Source: Palsa-883 sp963826975 (lineage in GTDB: Bacteria > Pseudomonadota > Alphaproteobacteria > Acetobacterales > Acetobacteraceae). From it: DNA of 64,000 bases. The notes below the pieces were generated by a model. It was not told where the DNA came from and did not search any database. It saw only the letters and a program-made list of their open reading frames with translations. The DNA is taken from the NCBI GenBank assembly GCA_963826975.1, contig CAWGZJ010000033.1, positions 186,001 to 250,000 of the forward strand, given 5' to 3'. Both the position numbers and the translations under genes were made by a program. Shown in pieces: positions 39,754 to 48,561 of the stretch (position 1 is the first letter of the stretch; each line of letters starts with the position of its first letter).

Positions 39754-39789
39754 GGCGCAGCGTCCAGAGCATCGCACGAGGCAGCAGGA

Positions 39790-40035
39790 ATGTCAGCAAG
39801 TATGTGCATGGCGCCGAATGGACAAGTGACCATCCCCGTGAAGATCCGCCGACAAGCGGTCTGCTGCAGCACACGGAAGACAATTTCGAAGTTTACCGCG
39901 AGACCGTAAGGATCGCCCGCACCACACTCCCAGATCGCGGGTCAGCAAGGTGCGAGCCTTGTCACCCATTTCCGTGGACGCGGCGATGTCGTCATGAGTA
40001 CCTACACCGTGATGGCGTCGATCCGCGACGCATGA
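39790..40035 (+). pseudogene. Decayed AbrB/SpoVT-fold antitoxin
   Basis: The frame starts MSASMCMAPNGQVTIPVKIRRQ, the swapped-hairpin DNA-binding start of AbrB-type antitoxins, then hits a TAA. The same frame later gives GASLVTHFRGRGDVVMSTYTVMA, the usual toxin-binding end of this family (normally THFRGRGDVxMSTDEIMALTRG). The middle is readable in another frame (DNFEVYRETVRI), so at least two frameshifts are present. No toxin gene follows. Confidence 0.72.
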
Positions 40036-40079
40036 AGTCGATGGAACCTCACTGAGCTGCTGCGAGTGCAGCGCTCGGC

Positions 40080-41687
40080 TCACCCAACTCGCGTGAACAC
40101 CAGCCCCTTCGCCCGTCCGCCATCAACGTGGAGACCGTTAACACCCCCCGCGGCATCGCGCAGAACACGCGTGTCCAGCCACCCGCGGTACAGCGTCAGT
40201 GGGGTGTAGATACGAATATGGTCACCCTCGACCGGCTCGATCTCCCATGCGCCTGACACCAGCAGCAGCGGGCCGGCGACATGCAACTCCGCGCCGGTCT
40301 CGGTGGCGGTGATGGTCCAGGTCGCGGCGGTGTCGGCATTGGCATAACGGCCGGGCAGGTCCGCCGGCAGGCGTGCGCCCGGCGCGACGCGATGCAGGGT
40401 CTCCGTGACGCCGGCGTCGCGTTCCACTTCGATAGATTCGACATCGAAACACAGGGTGAAATCGCCGGAGCCGCTGCTGGTCGCGAGGCGTCCGTCCGCG
40501 GTCGGCCGCAAGGCCATCACGACGCCATTGACGCTGGCCGTGACGCGGTCTTTTGCATCGCGCGCAACATCGACCGTCGCGTTGGTATCGCGGTTGAGGT
40601 AGCGCCCGGCCAGCGCCACGCCGTCCGCCCAGTCCGGCATCGGCGGCACGGCGTGCACGCCGGGCGCGCCGTCGATCAGCGCATCCACCATCTGAAACGC
40701 CAGATCGTGCGGATCGGAGGTCGCATCGTTGCTGATGCAGATCACCGCGGCGTGGTGGTCCGGCAGGCGCACGAAAGCGGTCTTGAACCCGGGCCACAGC
40801 CCGCCATGGCCGACGGTGGACACGCCGCGATAGGTTTCAAGACGCAGGCCGCGCGCATAGGTGTTGGGCGCGCCGTTGACGAACGGTGTCATCGTGGTCA
40901 GTGCCGTGGCCAGCGCATCGCCGTGGCGGCGCGGCAAGCCGAACTGCGCGTGCCACAGCGCCAGGTCCTCGACCGACGACACCAGTCCGCCCTCGCCGTG
41001 CAGCGGGAAATTGTGCAGTGCCCGTCGCCATCCGTTGGGCGCCGGGAAATATCCTGTGGCGAGGCCGGGCACCAGCTCGGTGGTGCGTGGGGTGTGGCGC
41101 GTCATGGTCATGCCGAGCGGGGCGAAGATATATCGGTCAAGGAATGTGGCGAAGCTTTCGCCGCTGACCTGCTCGACGATGCGCCCCAGCAGCATGAAGT
41201 TGGAGTTGCTGTACAGATAGCGCGTGCCGGGGGAGAAATTCAGCCCGCGCTGGCGGCGGACACCGTCCAGCAGGTCCTCCGGCTGGCACGGCTGGCCCAG
41301 ATCGACGCCGCCCAGGCGCATGATCTCCAGCATGTCGCGGATGCCGCTGGTGTTGTGCATCAGGTGCGCCAGCGTGATGCGATGGCCGAGATCGGGGAAT
41401 CCGGCAATGTGATCGCGCACATCGTCCCGGGTGCGCAATTTGTCCTCGGCCACCAGCATCAGGATCGCCGCGCAGGTGAACTGCTTGCTGACCGAGGCAA
41501 TGCGGAAGGTCGTTCCTGGACCGATCGGAACGCCCAGCTCGATATTCGCCATGCCGGCGGCTCGGTGCACTGCCAGCGCATCGTCGCGCACGACACCGAT
41601 GGTCACGCCCGGGCCGGTCGTCCGCTGCCACGGCGCCAGCAGCCGATCGACGACTCGTTGCAACCGCAACGATTCCAGTCCCGTCAT
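40080..41687 (-). CDS. Beta-lactamase-fold serine hydrolase
   Basis: A 535-residue penicillin-binding-protein-like esterase or peptidase. The catalytic motifs are SVSK (Ser-x-x-Lys) at about residue 67 and YSNSNFMLLG (Tyr-x-Asn), with a GHGGLWPGFKT third motif near 305. The N-terminal 340 residues form the hydrolase; the C-terminal about 190 residues form a beta-rich domain of unknown ligand. No signal peptide is visible, so cytoplasmic action or a different start is possible. It is transcribed away from the Crp-like regulator, with six bases between the genes. Confidence 0.9.
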   Translation of the reverse strand: MTGLESLRLQRVVDRLLAPWQRTTGPGVTIGVVRDDALAVHRAAGMANIELGVPIGPGTTFRIASVSKQFTCAAILMLVAEDKLRTRDDVRDHIAGFPDLGHRITLAHLMHNTSGIRDMLEIMRLGGVDLGQPCQPEDLLDGVRRQRGLNFSPGTRYLYSNSNFMLLGRIVEQVSGESFATFLDRYIFAPLGMTMTRHTPRTTELVPGLATGYFPAPNGWRRALHNFPLHGEGGLVSSVEDLALWHAQFGLPRRHGDALATALTTMTPFVNGAPNTYARGLRLETYRGVSTVGHGGLWPGFKTAFVRLPDHHAAVICISNDATSDPHDLAFQMVDALIDGAPGVHAVPPMPDWADGVALAGRYLNRDTNATVDVARDAKDRVTASVNGVVMALRPTADGRLATSSGSGDFTLCFDVESIEVERDAGVTETLHRVAPGARLPADLPGRYANADTAATWTITATETGAELHVAGPLLLVSGAWEIEPVEGDHIRIYTPLTLYRGWLDTRVLRDAAGGVNGLHVDGGRAKGLVFTRVG

Positions 41688-41693
41688 GCGCCG

Positions 41694-42392
41694 CTAGTCC
41701 ACCAGCGTGCGCAGTTCGGCCGGGCGGCGCAACACCACGTAACCGGCGTCGAGGTGCAGCACGCCGTCCTCGCGCCAGACGCGAAGCTGCTTGTTGACGC
41801 TCTCGCGCGTCGAGGCCACCAGCGTTGCCAGATCGCGCTGCGACAGCTTTACGTCGATACGCACCCCGCCCGGTGCCGGGCGGCCGTAGTCGGCGGCCAG
41901 TTTCAGCAGCAGGCGCGCGAGCCGTCCCGGCAGGTCGAGCAGGGCGATCGCCTCCAGCGCCATGCTGGTGCGCCGCAACCGGTCGCACAGCACCGCCAGC
42001 AGGCGGAGATACAGGTCGTCATTGGCACGCAGGAACGGCACCAGGTGCCGCCGTTCGACGACCAGCAGCGTGGTGTCCTCGATCGCGCTGGCATCGGCGC
42101 TGCGCGGTTGGCCATCCAACAGCGCGATCTCGCCGAACACCTCGCCGGGGTTGATGACGTTGAGGGTGATTTCCTTGCCGTCGCTGGAGATCGCGCTGAT
42201 GCGCACGCGGCCGCGCAGCACCGCCATCATCGAATCGCCGGGGTCGCCCTTCTGAAGGATCGTCGTGCCGCGTTTGACACGGCGTTCGTTGGAGAATTGC
42301 AGGATGCCGTCCAGCTCGGCCGGACGCATCGCCTGGAACAGCGGACTGGCGAGCAACGCCGTTCGCTTGGTATCGCGATCGAGCCCGGCCAC
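41694..42392 (-). CDS. Crp/Fnr family transcriptional regulator
   Basis: A 232-residue protein with a GTG start at 42392 and GAGG upstream. The N-terminal cNMP-binding domain has LQKGDPGDSMMAVLRGRVRI and PGEVFGEIALLDGQPRSADASA, close to the CRP phosphate-binding cassette. The C-terminal winged helix has LSQRDLATLVASTRESVNKQLRVW (recognition helix). No Fnr-type Cys cluster is present, so it is more Crp-like. It is upstream of the serine hydrolase gene in the same direction, separated by only 6 bases, and may control it. Confidence 0.92.
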   Translation of the reverse strand: MAGLDRDTKRTALLASPLFQAMRPAELDGILQFSNERRVKRGTTILQKGDPGDSMMAVLRGRVRISAISSDGKEITLNVINPGEVFGEIALLDGQPRSADASAIEDTTLLVVERRHLVPFLRANDDLYLRLLAVLCDRLRRTSMALEAIALLDLPGRLARLLLKLAADYGRPAPGGVRIDVKLSQRDLATLVASTRESVNKQLRVWREDGVLHLDAGYVVLRRPAELRTLVD

Positions 42393-42488
42393 TTGGTGCC
42401 CTCGGTTGCAATTCGCCCCAACGCGTGCAGTATGCGCCCCTTGGGTGCGCAGCGGAATACCGCACGCGCCTGGCGAGGAGATCGGACG

Positions 42489-43537
42489 ATGCCGTTGGAT
42501 GCCGCGCCGCTGGCCGAGGCGGTGCGCTTCGCCGAGGCGCACGAGACCCCATGGCCGCGCGATCTGCGCGCGCACATCGAGGGCGGCTATTTCGAGCAGC
42601 CGCCGCACAACGAGATCCTCGGGCCGATCCGTGCGCGCGGCGCGCCCAATGGGGTGGTCCTGCGCCGCGGCGAGCGGATCGCGTCCTGGGGTGACACGCG
42701 GCAGGTCGATTTCACCTTCAGCGTGGCCAAGAGCTATCTGAGCCTGCTGGCGGGCGTGGCGGTGGCCGACGGGCTGATCGGCGATCTGGACGAACCGGTG
42801 CGCCGCACGGTGGATGACGGGGGTTTCGACGGGCCGCATAACGGCGCGATCACCTGGCGGCATCTGTTGCAGCAGACCTCGGAATGGTCGGGCGAGCTGT
42901 TCGGGAAGTCGGACGTGATCGATCACAACCGCAGCCTGGCGACCGAGGGACGCGGCGCGGCGAAGGGTGAGCGGCGGGCGCTGCGGGCGCCGGGCACGTT
43001 CTGGGAATATAACGACGTGCGGGTGAACCGGCTGAGCCTGGCGCTGCTGCGGCGGTTTCGCCAGCCGCTGCCGCGCGGTGTTCGCCGAGCGGATCATGCG
43101 CCCGATCGGGGCGTCGGGCGATTGGCGCTGGCATGGGTATCGCACGTCGTTGGTTGAGATTGACGGGGGGATGATCGAGTCGGTTGCCGGCGGGTCGCAT
43201 TGGGGCGGTGGGATCGAGATCCACGCGGAGGACCAGGCGCGCGTCGGGATGCTGATGCTGCGGCGCGGGCTGTGGGATGGCGTGCAGGTGCTGCCGGAGG
43301 AGTGGATCGCGCAGTCGGTCGGCGCCAAGCGCGTTGAACCCGACTTATGGGTTGCTGTGGTGGTTGAATACGCGGCGGCTGCGCTATCCGCACGCGCCGG
43401 AGGGTTGTGTGTTTGCCGTTGGGGCCGGGGGTAATATCACGTGGATCGACCCGCGGAACGAGATCGTTGCGGTGATGCGCTGGATCGATCCGGCAGCGGT
43501 GGATGGGTTTATCGAGCGTGTGCTGGCGGCGCTTTGA
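42489..43537 (+). pseudogene. Serine hydrolase (beta-lactamase fold), two +1 frameshifts
   Basis: The ATG at 42489 opens MPLDAAPLAEAVRFAEAHE, with FSVAKSYLSLLAG (the Ser-x-x-Lys motif) and LLQQTSEWSGEL. At about 43076 one base must be skipped to continue with VFAERIMRPIGASGDW and the EIDGGMIESVAGGSHWGGG segment. At about 43335 a second skip leads to NPTYGLLWWLNTRRL and ITWIDPRNEIVAVMRWID. The rebuilt protein of about 348 residues is a normal family member, different from the one at 40080. Both shifts have the same sense as those in kdpA, kdpB and fic. Confidence 0.88.
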
Positions 43538-43743
43538 GTGACGTATACCTCTCCCACTCTTCGTGGGAGAGGTCGCGGAGCCCTTGCGACGCGGGTGAGG
43601 GTGGTGCCGCGTGCACCACCCTCACCCGGCATCGCTCCGCTCGCCGACCTCTCCCGCAAGAGCGGGAGAGGTATACTGTGCCGCGGTTCCCGTGGCACCG
43701 CATCTGCTCTAGCCTCACGCCCGACGCCGGGGAAACGCGCCGA
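43538..43743. repeat. Palindromic repeat element between serine hydrolase and enoyl-CoA hydratase genes
   Basis: At about 43544-43678 TATACCTCTCCC and its inverse GGGAGAGGTATAC frame inner arms GAGGGTGGTGCCGCG / CACCACCCTCACCC. The outer arms match each other over about 20 bases. It resembles the element family at 20176, 47222 and 53748 in its CTCCCC / GGGGAG character. Confidence 0.8.
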
Positions 43744-44538
43744 ATGTCCAAGACCTACGCGACGCTGGCTCTATCGGAACCGCAGCCGCACACGTTGCTG
43801 GTCACGCTGAACCGGCCCGAGGCGGCAAACGCGATGAACACGCAGATGGGGCTTGACCTGCTCGATCTGTTCGACGGGTTGGCAGCGGCACCGCGCGCGC
43901 ATCGCGTGGTGGTGCTGACCGGATCGGGGTCGCGGGTGTTCTGTGCCGGGGGCGATCTGAAAGAGCGCAACGGCATGACCGATGCGCAATGGCAGGATCA
44001 GCACCTTATCTTCGAACGCGCGATCCGCACGGTGATCAATTGCCCGGTGCCGGTGATTGCCGCGGTGAATGGTGCCGCGTTCGCCGGCGGGTTGGAGATC
44101 GCGCTGTGCTGCGACTTCATCTATGCCGCCGAGCACGCGCGGTTCGCGCTGACCGAGGTGACCCTGGGGATCATGCCGGGCGCCGGTGGCACGCAGACCC
44201 TGCCGCGTGCGGTGGGCGCGCGGCGTGCCAAGGAAATATTGCTGACTGGCCGACCGTTCTCCGCCGAGCAGGCGTATGACTGGGGCATGGTCAATCGCAT
44301 CTGCAAGGCGGACGCGTTGTTGAGCGACGCGCTGGAAACCGCGGCGGCGATCGCCGCCAACGCACCGATTTCCGTGCGGCAGATCAAGCACACGGTGAAC
44401 CAGGGGCTCGGCGTTGATCTTGTCACCGGAATGATGTTCGAGATCGAGGCGTATAACCGGATGGTGCCGACCGAGGATCGCCGCGAGGGCATCGCTGCGT
44501 TCAATGAGAAGCGCAAGCCGAATTTCCAGGGACGCTGA
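43744..44538 (+). CDS. Enoyl-CoA hydratase/isomerase family protein
   Basis: A 264-residue crotonase. Seen: VTLNRPEAANAMN, VFCAGGDLKER (first oxyanion-hole loop), VNGAAFAGGLEIALCCDF (second oxyanion loop), FALTEVTLGIMPGAGGTQTLPRAVG (with the catalytic Glu position E in TEV and a Pro-Gly-Ala-Gly-Gly stretch) and the C-terminal helix FNEKRKPNFQGR. It acts on a 2-enoyl-CoA. It is the first gene of a three-gene run with a PrpD-like enzyme and a P450. Confidence 0.93.
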   Translation: MSKTYATLALSEPQPHTLLVTLNRPEAANAMNTQMGLDLLDLFDGLAAAPRAHRVVVLTGSGSRVFCAGGDLKERNGMTDAQWQDQHLIFERAIRTVINCPVPVIAAVNGAAFAGGLEIALCCDFIYAAEHARFALTEVTLGIMPGAGGTQTLPRAVGARRAKEILLTGRPFSAEQAYDWGMVNRICKADALLSDALETAAAIAANAPISVRQIKHTVNQGLGVDLVTGMMFEIEAYNRMVPTEDRREGIAAFNEKRKPNFQGR

Positions 44539-44558
44539 CGGCGTCGGGAGGAAGTGCA

Positions 44559-45941
44559 ATGAACGTAATCACCGATATCGCCGCGCAAGGGCTGACGCGC
44601 ACGCTGTGTGAGCAGGCGCGTAAGTTGGAGTACGCCGATCTGCCGGAGGAGGTTCGTGCGCTGGCCCGGCAATGCGTGCTGGATTACGTCGCGTGCACGC
44701 TGGCTGGCGCGTCGGAGCCACTGACGCAGATGTTGTTGGCGGAGATGGCCGAGCAGGGCGGTCGCGACGAGGCCGCGGTGATCGGCCATGCGACGCGGCT
44801 GCCGGCGGCGTCCGCGGCGTTGGTGAATGGCGCGGCGGCGCACGCGCTGGATTTCGATGACGTGAACATGGCAATGCCGGGCCATCCCTCGGTGGCGATC
44901 CTGCCGGCGCTGCTGGCATTGGCGGAGACGCGTGGGGCCGAGGCGCGCGGGGTCAGCGGTGCCGCGGTGATCGCGGCGTTTGTTGCGGGTTATGAGCTGC
45001 AATGCCGGATCGGCACGACGATCTCGCCCGGGCATTACGATGTGCTGGGATTCCACGCCACCGCAACGGTCGGCAGCTTCGGCGCGGCGGCGGCGTGCGC
45101 GCATCTGCTGGGGTTGGATGCGGAACAGTCAGCGACCGCGCTGGGGATAGCGGGGACGCAGGCGGCTGGGCTGAAGTCGATGTTTGGCACGATGTGCAAG
45201 CCGCTGCATGCGGGGAAGGCGGCGTATCACGGGTTGCTGGCGGCCAAGCTGGCGGCACGCGGCTTTACCAGCCGGGCCGATGTGCTGGAATGCGCCCAGG
45301 GCTTTGCCCGCACGCACAGCCCGGACTTCAATCCGGAGCGGGCATTTTCGGCGCCGCCGGGCGGTTATTATATCCGTAACAATCTGTTCAAGTACCATGC
45401 AGCGTGCTACCTGACGCACGCGCCGATCGAGGCCGCGCGCAAGCTGCGTGCGCAGCATGGGGTGACCCCCGACAAGGTCGCACGGATCCATCTGATGCTT
45501 GATGAGGCGTGTGATCGTGTCTGCAACATTCCGACGCCGGTGACCGGGCTGGAGGCGAAGTTCAGCTTGCGCCTGACCACGGCGATGGCGCTGGCGGGCG
45601 TCGATACCGGCGGCCTGACCAGCTACTCGCGAGCGACCGCGGCGGATCCGGTGTTGATCGCATTGCGCGACAAGATCGAGCTGGAGTTCCGGCCAGGCAT
45701 CGGCAATACGCGGGCGGAGCTGACGCTCGACCTGACCGATGGAACGCGGCTGACGGCGCGGCATGACTCCGGGGTGCCTGCGGCCGACGTGGCCGAGCAG
45801 GGGCGGCGGCTGGGGGGAAAATTCGGTGCGTTGGCGGAGCCGATCCTCGGGCGTGGCCGCGCGGCGGATCTGCGGGGTGAGATCGACCGGCTGGATGCGT
45901 TGACGGATTTGCGTGGCCTGATGGCGCTGTGTGTGCCGTAG
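44559..45941 (+). CDS. MmgE/PrpD family protein
   Basis: A 460-residue protein of the 2-methylcitrate dehydratase / cis-aconitate decarboxylase fold. Seen: CVLDYVACTLAGA, NGAAAHALDFDDVN (family signature), GHPSVAILPALLALAE, GFHATATVGSFGAAAACAHLLG, MCKPLHAGKAAYHGLLAA and FKYHAACYLTHAPIEAA. It is cytoplasmic. A GGAGG-type site precedes the ATG, 20 bases after the hydratase stop. The company of a P450 and a crotonase suggests breakdown of an unusual branched or cyclic acid rather than the methylcitrate cycle. Confidence 0.92.
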   Translation: MNVITDIAAQGLTRTLCEQARKLEYADLPEEVRALARQCVLDYVACTLAGASEPLTQMLLAEMAEQGGRDEAAVIGHATRLPAASAALVNGAAAHALDFDDVNMAMPGHPSVAILPALLALAETRGAEARGVSGAAVIAAFVAGYELQCRIGTTISPGHYDVLGFHATATVGSFGAAAACAHLLGLDAEQSATALGIAGTQAAGLKSMFGTMCKPLHAGKAAYHGLLAAKLAARGFTSRADVLECAQGFARTHSPDFNPERAFSAPPGGYYIRNNLFKYHAACYLTHAPIEAARKLRAQHGVTPDKVARIHLMLDEACDRVCNIPTPVTGLEAKFSLRLTTAMALAGVDTGGLTSYSRATAADPVLIALRDKIELEFRPGIGNTRAELTLDLTDGTRLTARHDSGVPAADVAEQGRRLGGKFGALAEPILGRGRAADLRGEIDRLDALTDLRGLMALCVP

Positions 45942-45951
45942 GGGTGCGGTG

Positions 45952-47181
45952 ATGGCGATTCCCAGCCTCGACATCGATCCATTCTGCCAAGCGTTCTTCG
46001 ACGATCCGTTCCCCGCGCATGCGGCGCTGCGTGATGCGGGGCCGGTGGTGTATTTGCCGCGCTACGATCTGTTCGCTGTTGCTCGTTACGCGGACGTGCA
46101 GGCGGCGTTGATGAACTGGGGGGATTTTTCGTCGGCGCGTGGTGTCGGGCTGTCGGATTTTGCGCGGGAAAAGCCTTGGCGGCTGCCGAGTCTGCTGCTG
46201 GAAACCGATCCACCGCTGCACGATCGCACGCGCAAGCTGATGGACCGCGTGCTGTCGCCGGCCGCGGTTCGCGCGCTGCGGGTTGATTTTGCCGCCGCGG
46301 CCGATACGCTGATCGATGCGTTGTTGGAGCGGGATAGTTTCGATGCGGTGACGGACCTGGCGGAAGCATATCCACTGGCGGTGTTCCCCGATGCGGTCGG
46401 GATGCCGCGGGAGAATCGGCGCTTCCTGCTGCCATATGGGAATATGGTGTTCAACTCGTTTGGTCCTCGGAATGCGTTTTTTGAGGCGGCGGTGCATGAT
46501 GCGGCGCCGGTGCTGGAATGGGTGCAGGCGCAGTCGCGCCGCGAGGCGTTGGCTCCGGTGGGCTTTGGCGCGGTGATCCATGCCGCGGCCGATACCGGTG
46601 AGGTGACGCGCGACGAGGCCGAGATCCTGGTGCGCTCGCTGCTGACCGCTGGGGTGGATACGACCGTCAACGGGTTGGGTGCGGCGCTGTATTGTCTGGC
46701 ACGGTTTCCCGTACAGTTTGAACGGCTGCGGTCAGATCCGATGCTGGCGCGCGGCGCGTTCGAGGAAGCGGTGCGGCTGGAAAGCCCGGTGCAGACTTTC
46801 TTCCGCACCACGGTGCGTGAGGTGGTGATTGGTCGCGCGGCGGGCGGGGACGAGGCGGGCGACGACGTGGCGGGCGGGGACGAAACGATCGGCGAGGGAC
46901 GCAAGGTGTTGTTGTTCCTCGGCGCCGCCAACCGCGACCCGCGTCGATGGGAGCAGCCGGACGGCTACGACATCACTCGCCGCGCCGCGGGGCATGTGGG
47001 TTTTGGCACCGGGATCCATGGTTGCGTCGGCGCCGTGCTGGCTCGGCTGGAAGCTGAGGTCGTGCTGTCGGCGCTGGCACGCAAGGTGGCACGGATCGAG
47101 ATCGTGGGAACGCCGCGGCGGCGGCACAACAACACGCTGCGCGGGCTGGCGAGCCTGCCGATGCGATTGCGCGCGGCGTAA
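45952..47181 (+). CDS. Cytochrome P450
   Basis: A 409-residue haem monooxygenase. Seen: LLTAGVDTTVNGLGAAL (I-helix with the acid-Thr pair), EEAVRLESP (ExxR of the K helix) and GHVGFGTGIHGCVGAVLARLEAE (haem-binding loop with the proximal Cys). It starts 10 bases after the PrpD-like gene, so they are in one operon. The strand before the haem loop holds a repeat-coded insert (GDEAGDDVAGGDETIGEG) of about 15 residues not usual at this place. No ferredoxin or reductase gene is adjacent. Confidence 0.95.
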   Translation: MAIPSLDIDPFCQAFFDDPFPAHAALRDAGPVVYLPRYDLFAVARYADVQAALMNWGDFSSARGVGLSDFAREKPWRLPSLLLETDPPLHDRTRKLMDRVLSPAAVRALRVDFAAAADTLIDALLERDSFDAVTDLAEAYPLAVFPDAVGMPRENRRFLLPYGNMVFNSFGPRNAFFEAAVHDAAPVLEWVQAQSRREALAPVGFGAVIHAAADTGEVTRDEAEILVRSLLTAGVDTTVNGLGAALYCLARFPVQFERLRSDPMLARGAFEEAVRLESPVQTFFRTTVREVVIGRAAGGDEAGDDVAGGDETIGEGRKVLLFLGAANRDPRRWEQPDGYDITRRAAGHVGFGTGIHGCVGAVLARLEAEVVLSALARKVARIEIVGTPRRRHNNTLRGLASLPMRLRAA

Positions 47182-47424
47182 CGGTTGGGCTGGTGTGTTG
47201 GGGCGGGTTGGCGGTGACCGGATGAAACTCTCCCCCTCCCCTTGAGAGACGGGGTCGGGGGGAGGGGTTGGTGCCGGAGTCGCACCGAAGGTTCGTGGCG
47301 CACCGACCCCTCCCCCCAGCCCCCTCCCTCAAGGGGAGGGGGAGAATGTTTCATCCGGCGACGAATCCGGAACAAGTCCGGGGTGCGGCTTTTCCGTCCT
47401 GCGGTTTTGTGGTTGGGGTTGGGG
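47182..47424. repeat. CTCCCCC...GGGGGAG palindromic repeat, two-armed copy
   Basis: At about 47222-47353: CTCTCCCCCTCCCCTTGAG on the left and CTCAAGGGGAGGGGGAG on the right, with CCGGATG / CATCCGG at the outer ends. The inner part has CGGGGGGAGGGG against CCCCTCCCCCC. The same right arm is at 20176-20232 and 53815-53855. Confidence 0.88.
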
Positions 47425-48561
47425 ATGGAACGCGCGTTTGATTGTCTGGTTGTCGGGGCGGGCATCATTGGCCTTGCGCATGCGCTGGCGGCGGCGCGGT
47501 TGGGGTTGCGCGTGGGCGTGCTGGAGCGGGAGGCGCGGGCGATCGGCGCCTCGGTGCGGAACTTTGGGTTCATTACGGTGACGGGCCAGGAGGCTGGGTT
47601 TACCTGGCGGCGGGCGTTGCGCTCGCGCGATGTGTGGGCGGAGGTGGCTTCGGCGGCGAGGATCGAGGTGGTGCAGCGTGGGCTGCTGATGTGCGCGCGT
47701 CGGCCGGAGGCGCTGCGCTGCCTGGAAGAATTCGCGGCGGGGCCGATGGGCGAGGGCTGCCGGGTGCTGCGGGGGAATGCGATCGGGCATCCGCTGCGCG
47801 GCGACCTGCTGGGCGCGCTGGAAAGTCCGCATGAACTGCGGGTGGAGAGCCGCACCGCCATTCCGCTGTTGACCGCGTGGTTGGCGCATGCGCGTGGCGT
47901 GACGCTGCTGCCGCGCGTCGCGGTGCATGCGGTGGGGTCGGGCGTGGTGGAGACCTCGGCCGGGCGGTTCGAGGCGCCGCATATCGTGGTTTGTCCGGGG
48001 CCTGATCTGGTCACGCTGTTTCCGGAGATCATGGCGCGGCGGCAGATCACGCTATGCAAGCTGCATATGCTGCGCGTGGCGGCGCCCGGCTGGGTGCTGC
48101 CGGCGCCGGTGATGAGCGATCTGGGGCTGCTGCGGTATCTGGGTTATGCCGGCTGCGCATCGTTGCCATCGTTGCGGGCACGGTTGGAAAATGAGCAGGC
48201 GGCGTGGCTGGCGGACGGCATTCACCTGATCGCGGTGCAGAGCGCGGATGGGTCGCTGGTGGTGGGGGACAGCCATCACTACGCGGGCTCGCCCGATCCG
48301 TTCCAGCCGCGCGACGTTGACGATCGGATGCTGGCGGAGCTGAGTGTCGTGCTGGACATTCCGCAACCCGACGTGATCGAGCGGTGGGTGGGCGTGTATC
48401 CCTCGGGCCCGGACGTGGCGTTCCATGAGACGCCGGCCCCGGGGGTGCGGCTGGTGATGGTGACCAGTGGCACCGGGGCGAGCACCGGGTTCGCCATCGC
48501 CGAAGAAACGATCGCCGATCTGTTGGGACTGCCGACGCCGACGCATGCGAGGGACAGATGA
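47425..48561 (+). CDS. FAD-dependent oxidoreductase of phosphonate catabolism (TIGR03364 / PbfD-like)
   Basis: A 378-residue DAO-fold flavoprotein: CLVVGAGIIGLAHALAAARLGLRVGVLERE at the N-terminus (dinucleotide-binding), then GASVRNFGFITVTGQ, characteristic of the TIGR03364 group, and a late GTGASTGFAIAEE. The group regularly accompanies phnX. Members are known to oxidise N-methylated 2-aminoethylphosphonates to phosphonoacetaldehyde. Its stop overlaps the phnX start (ATGA), which strongly supports this role. The ATG at 47425 was chosen at the start of the Rossmann strand. Confidence 0.88.
   Translation: MERAFDCLVVGAGIIGLAHALAAARLGLRVGVLEREARAIGASVRNFGFITVTGQEAGFTWRRALRSRDVWAEVASAARIEVVQRGLLMCARRPEALRCLEEFAAGPMGEGCRVLRGNAIGHPLRGDLLGALESPHELRVESRTAIPLLTAWLAHARGVTLLPRVAVHAVGSGVVETSAGRFEAPHIVVCPGPDLVTLFPEIMARRQITLCKLHMLRVAAPGWVLPAPVMSDLGLLRYLGYAGCASLPSLRARLENEQAAWLADGIHLIAVQSADGSLVVGDSHHYAGSPDPFQPRDVDDRMLAELSVVLDIPQPDVIERWVGVYPSGPDVAFHETPAPGVRLVMVTSGTGASTGFAIAEETIADLLGLPTPTHARDR

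Noticed and set aside
40281..42488. The long upstream part of the 958-codon + strand frame ending at 43157
   Set aside because: This stretch is antisense to the serine hydrolase and Crp-like genes. Only the part from 42489 on, which is in the same frame, belongs to a real gene.
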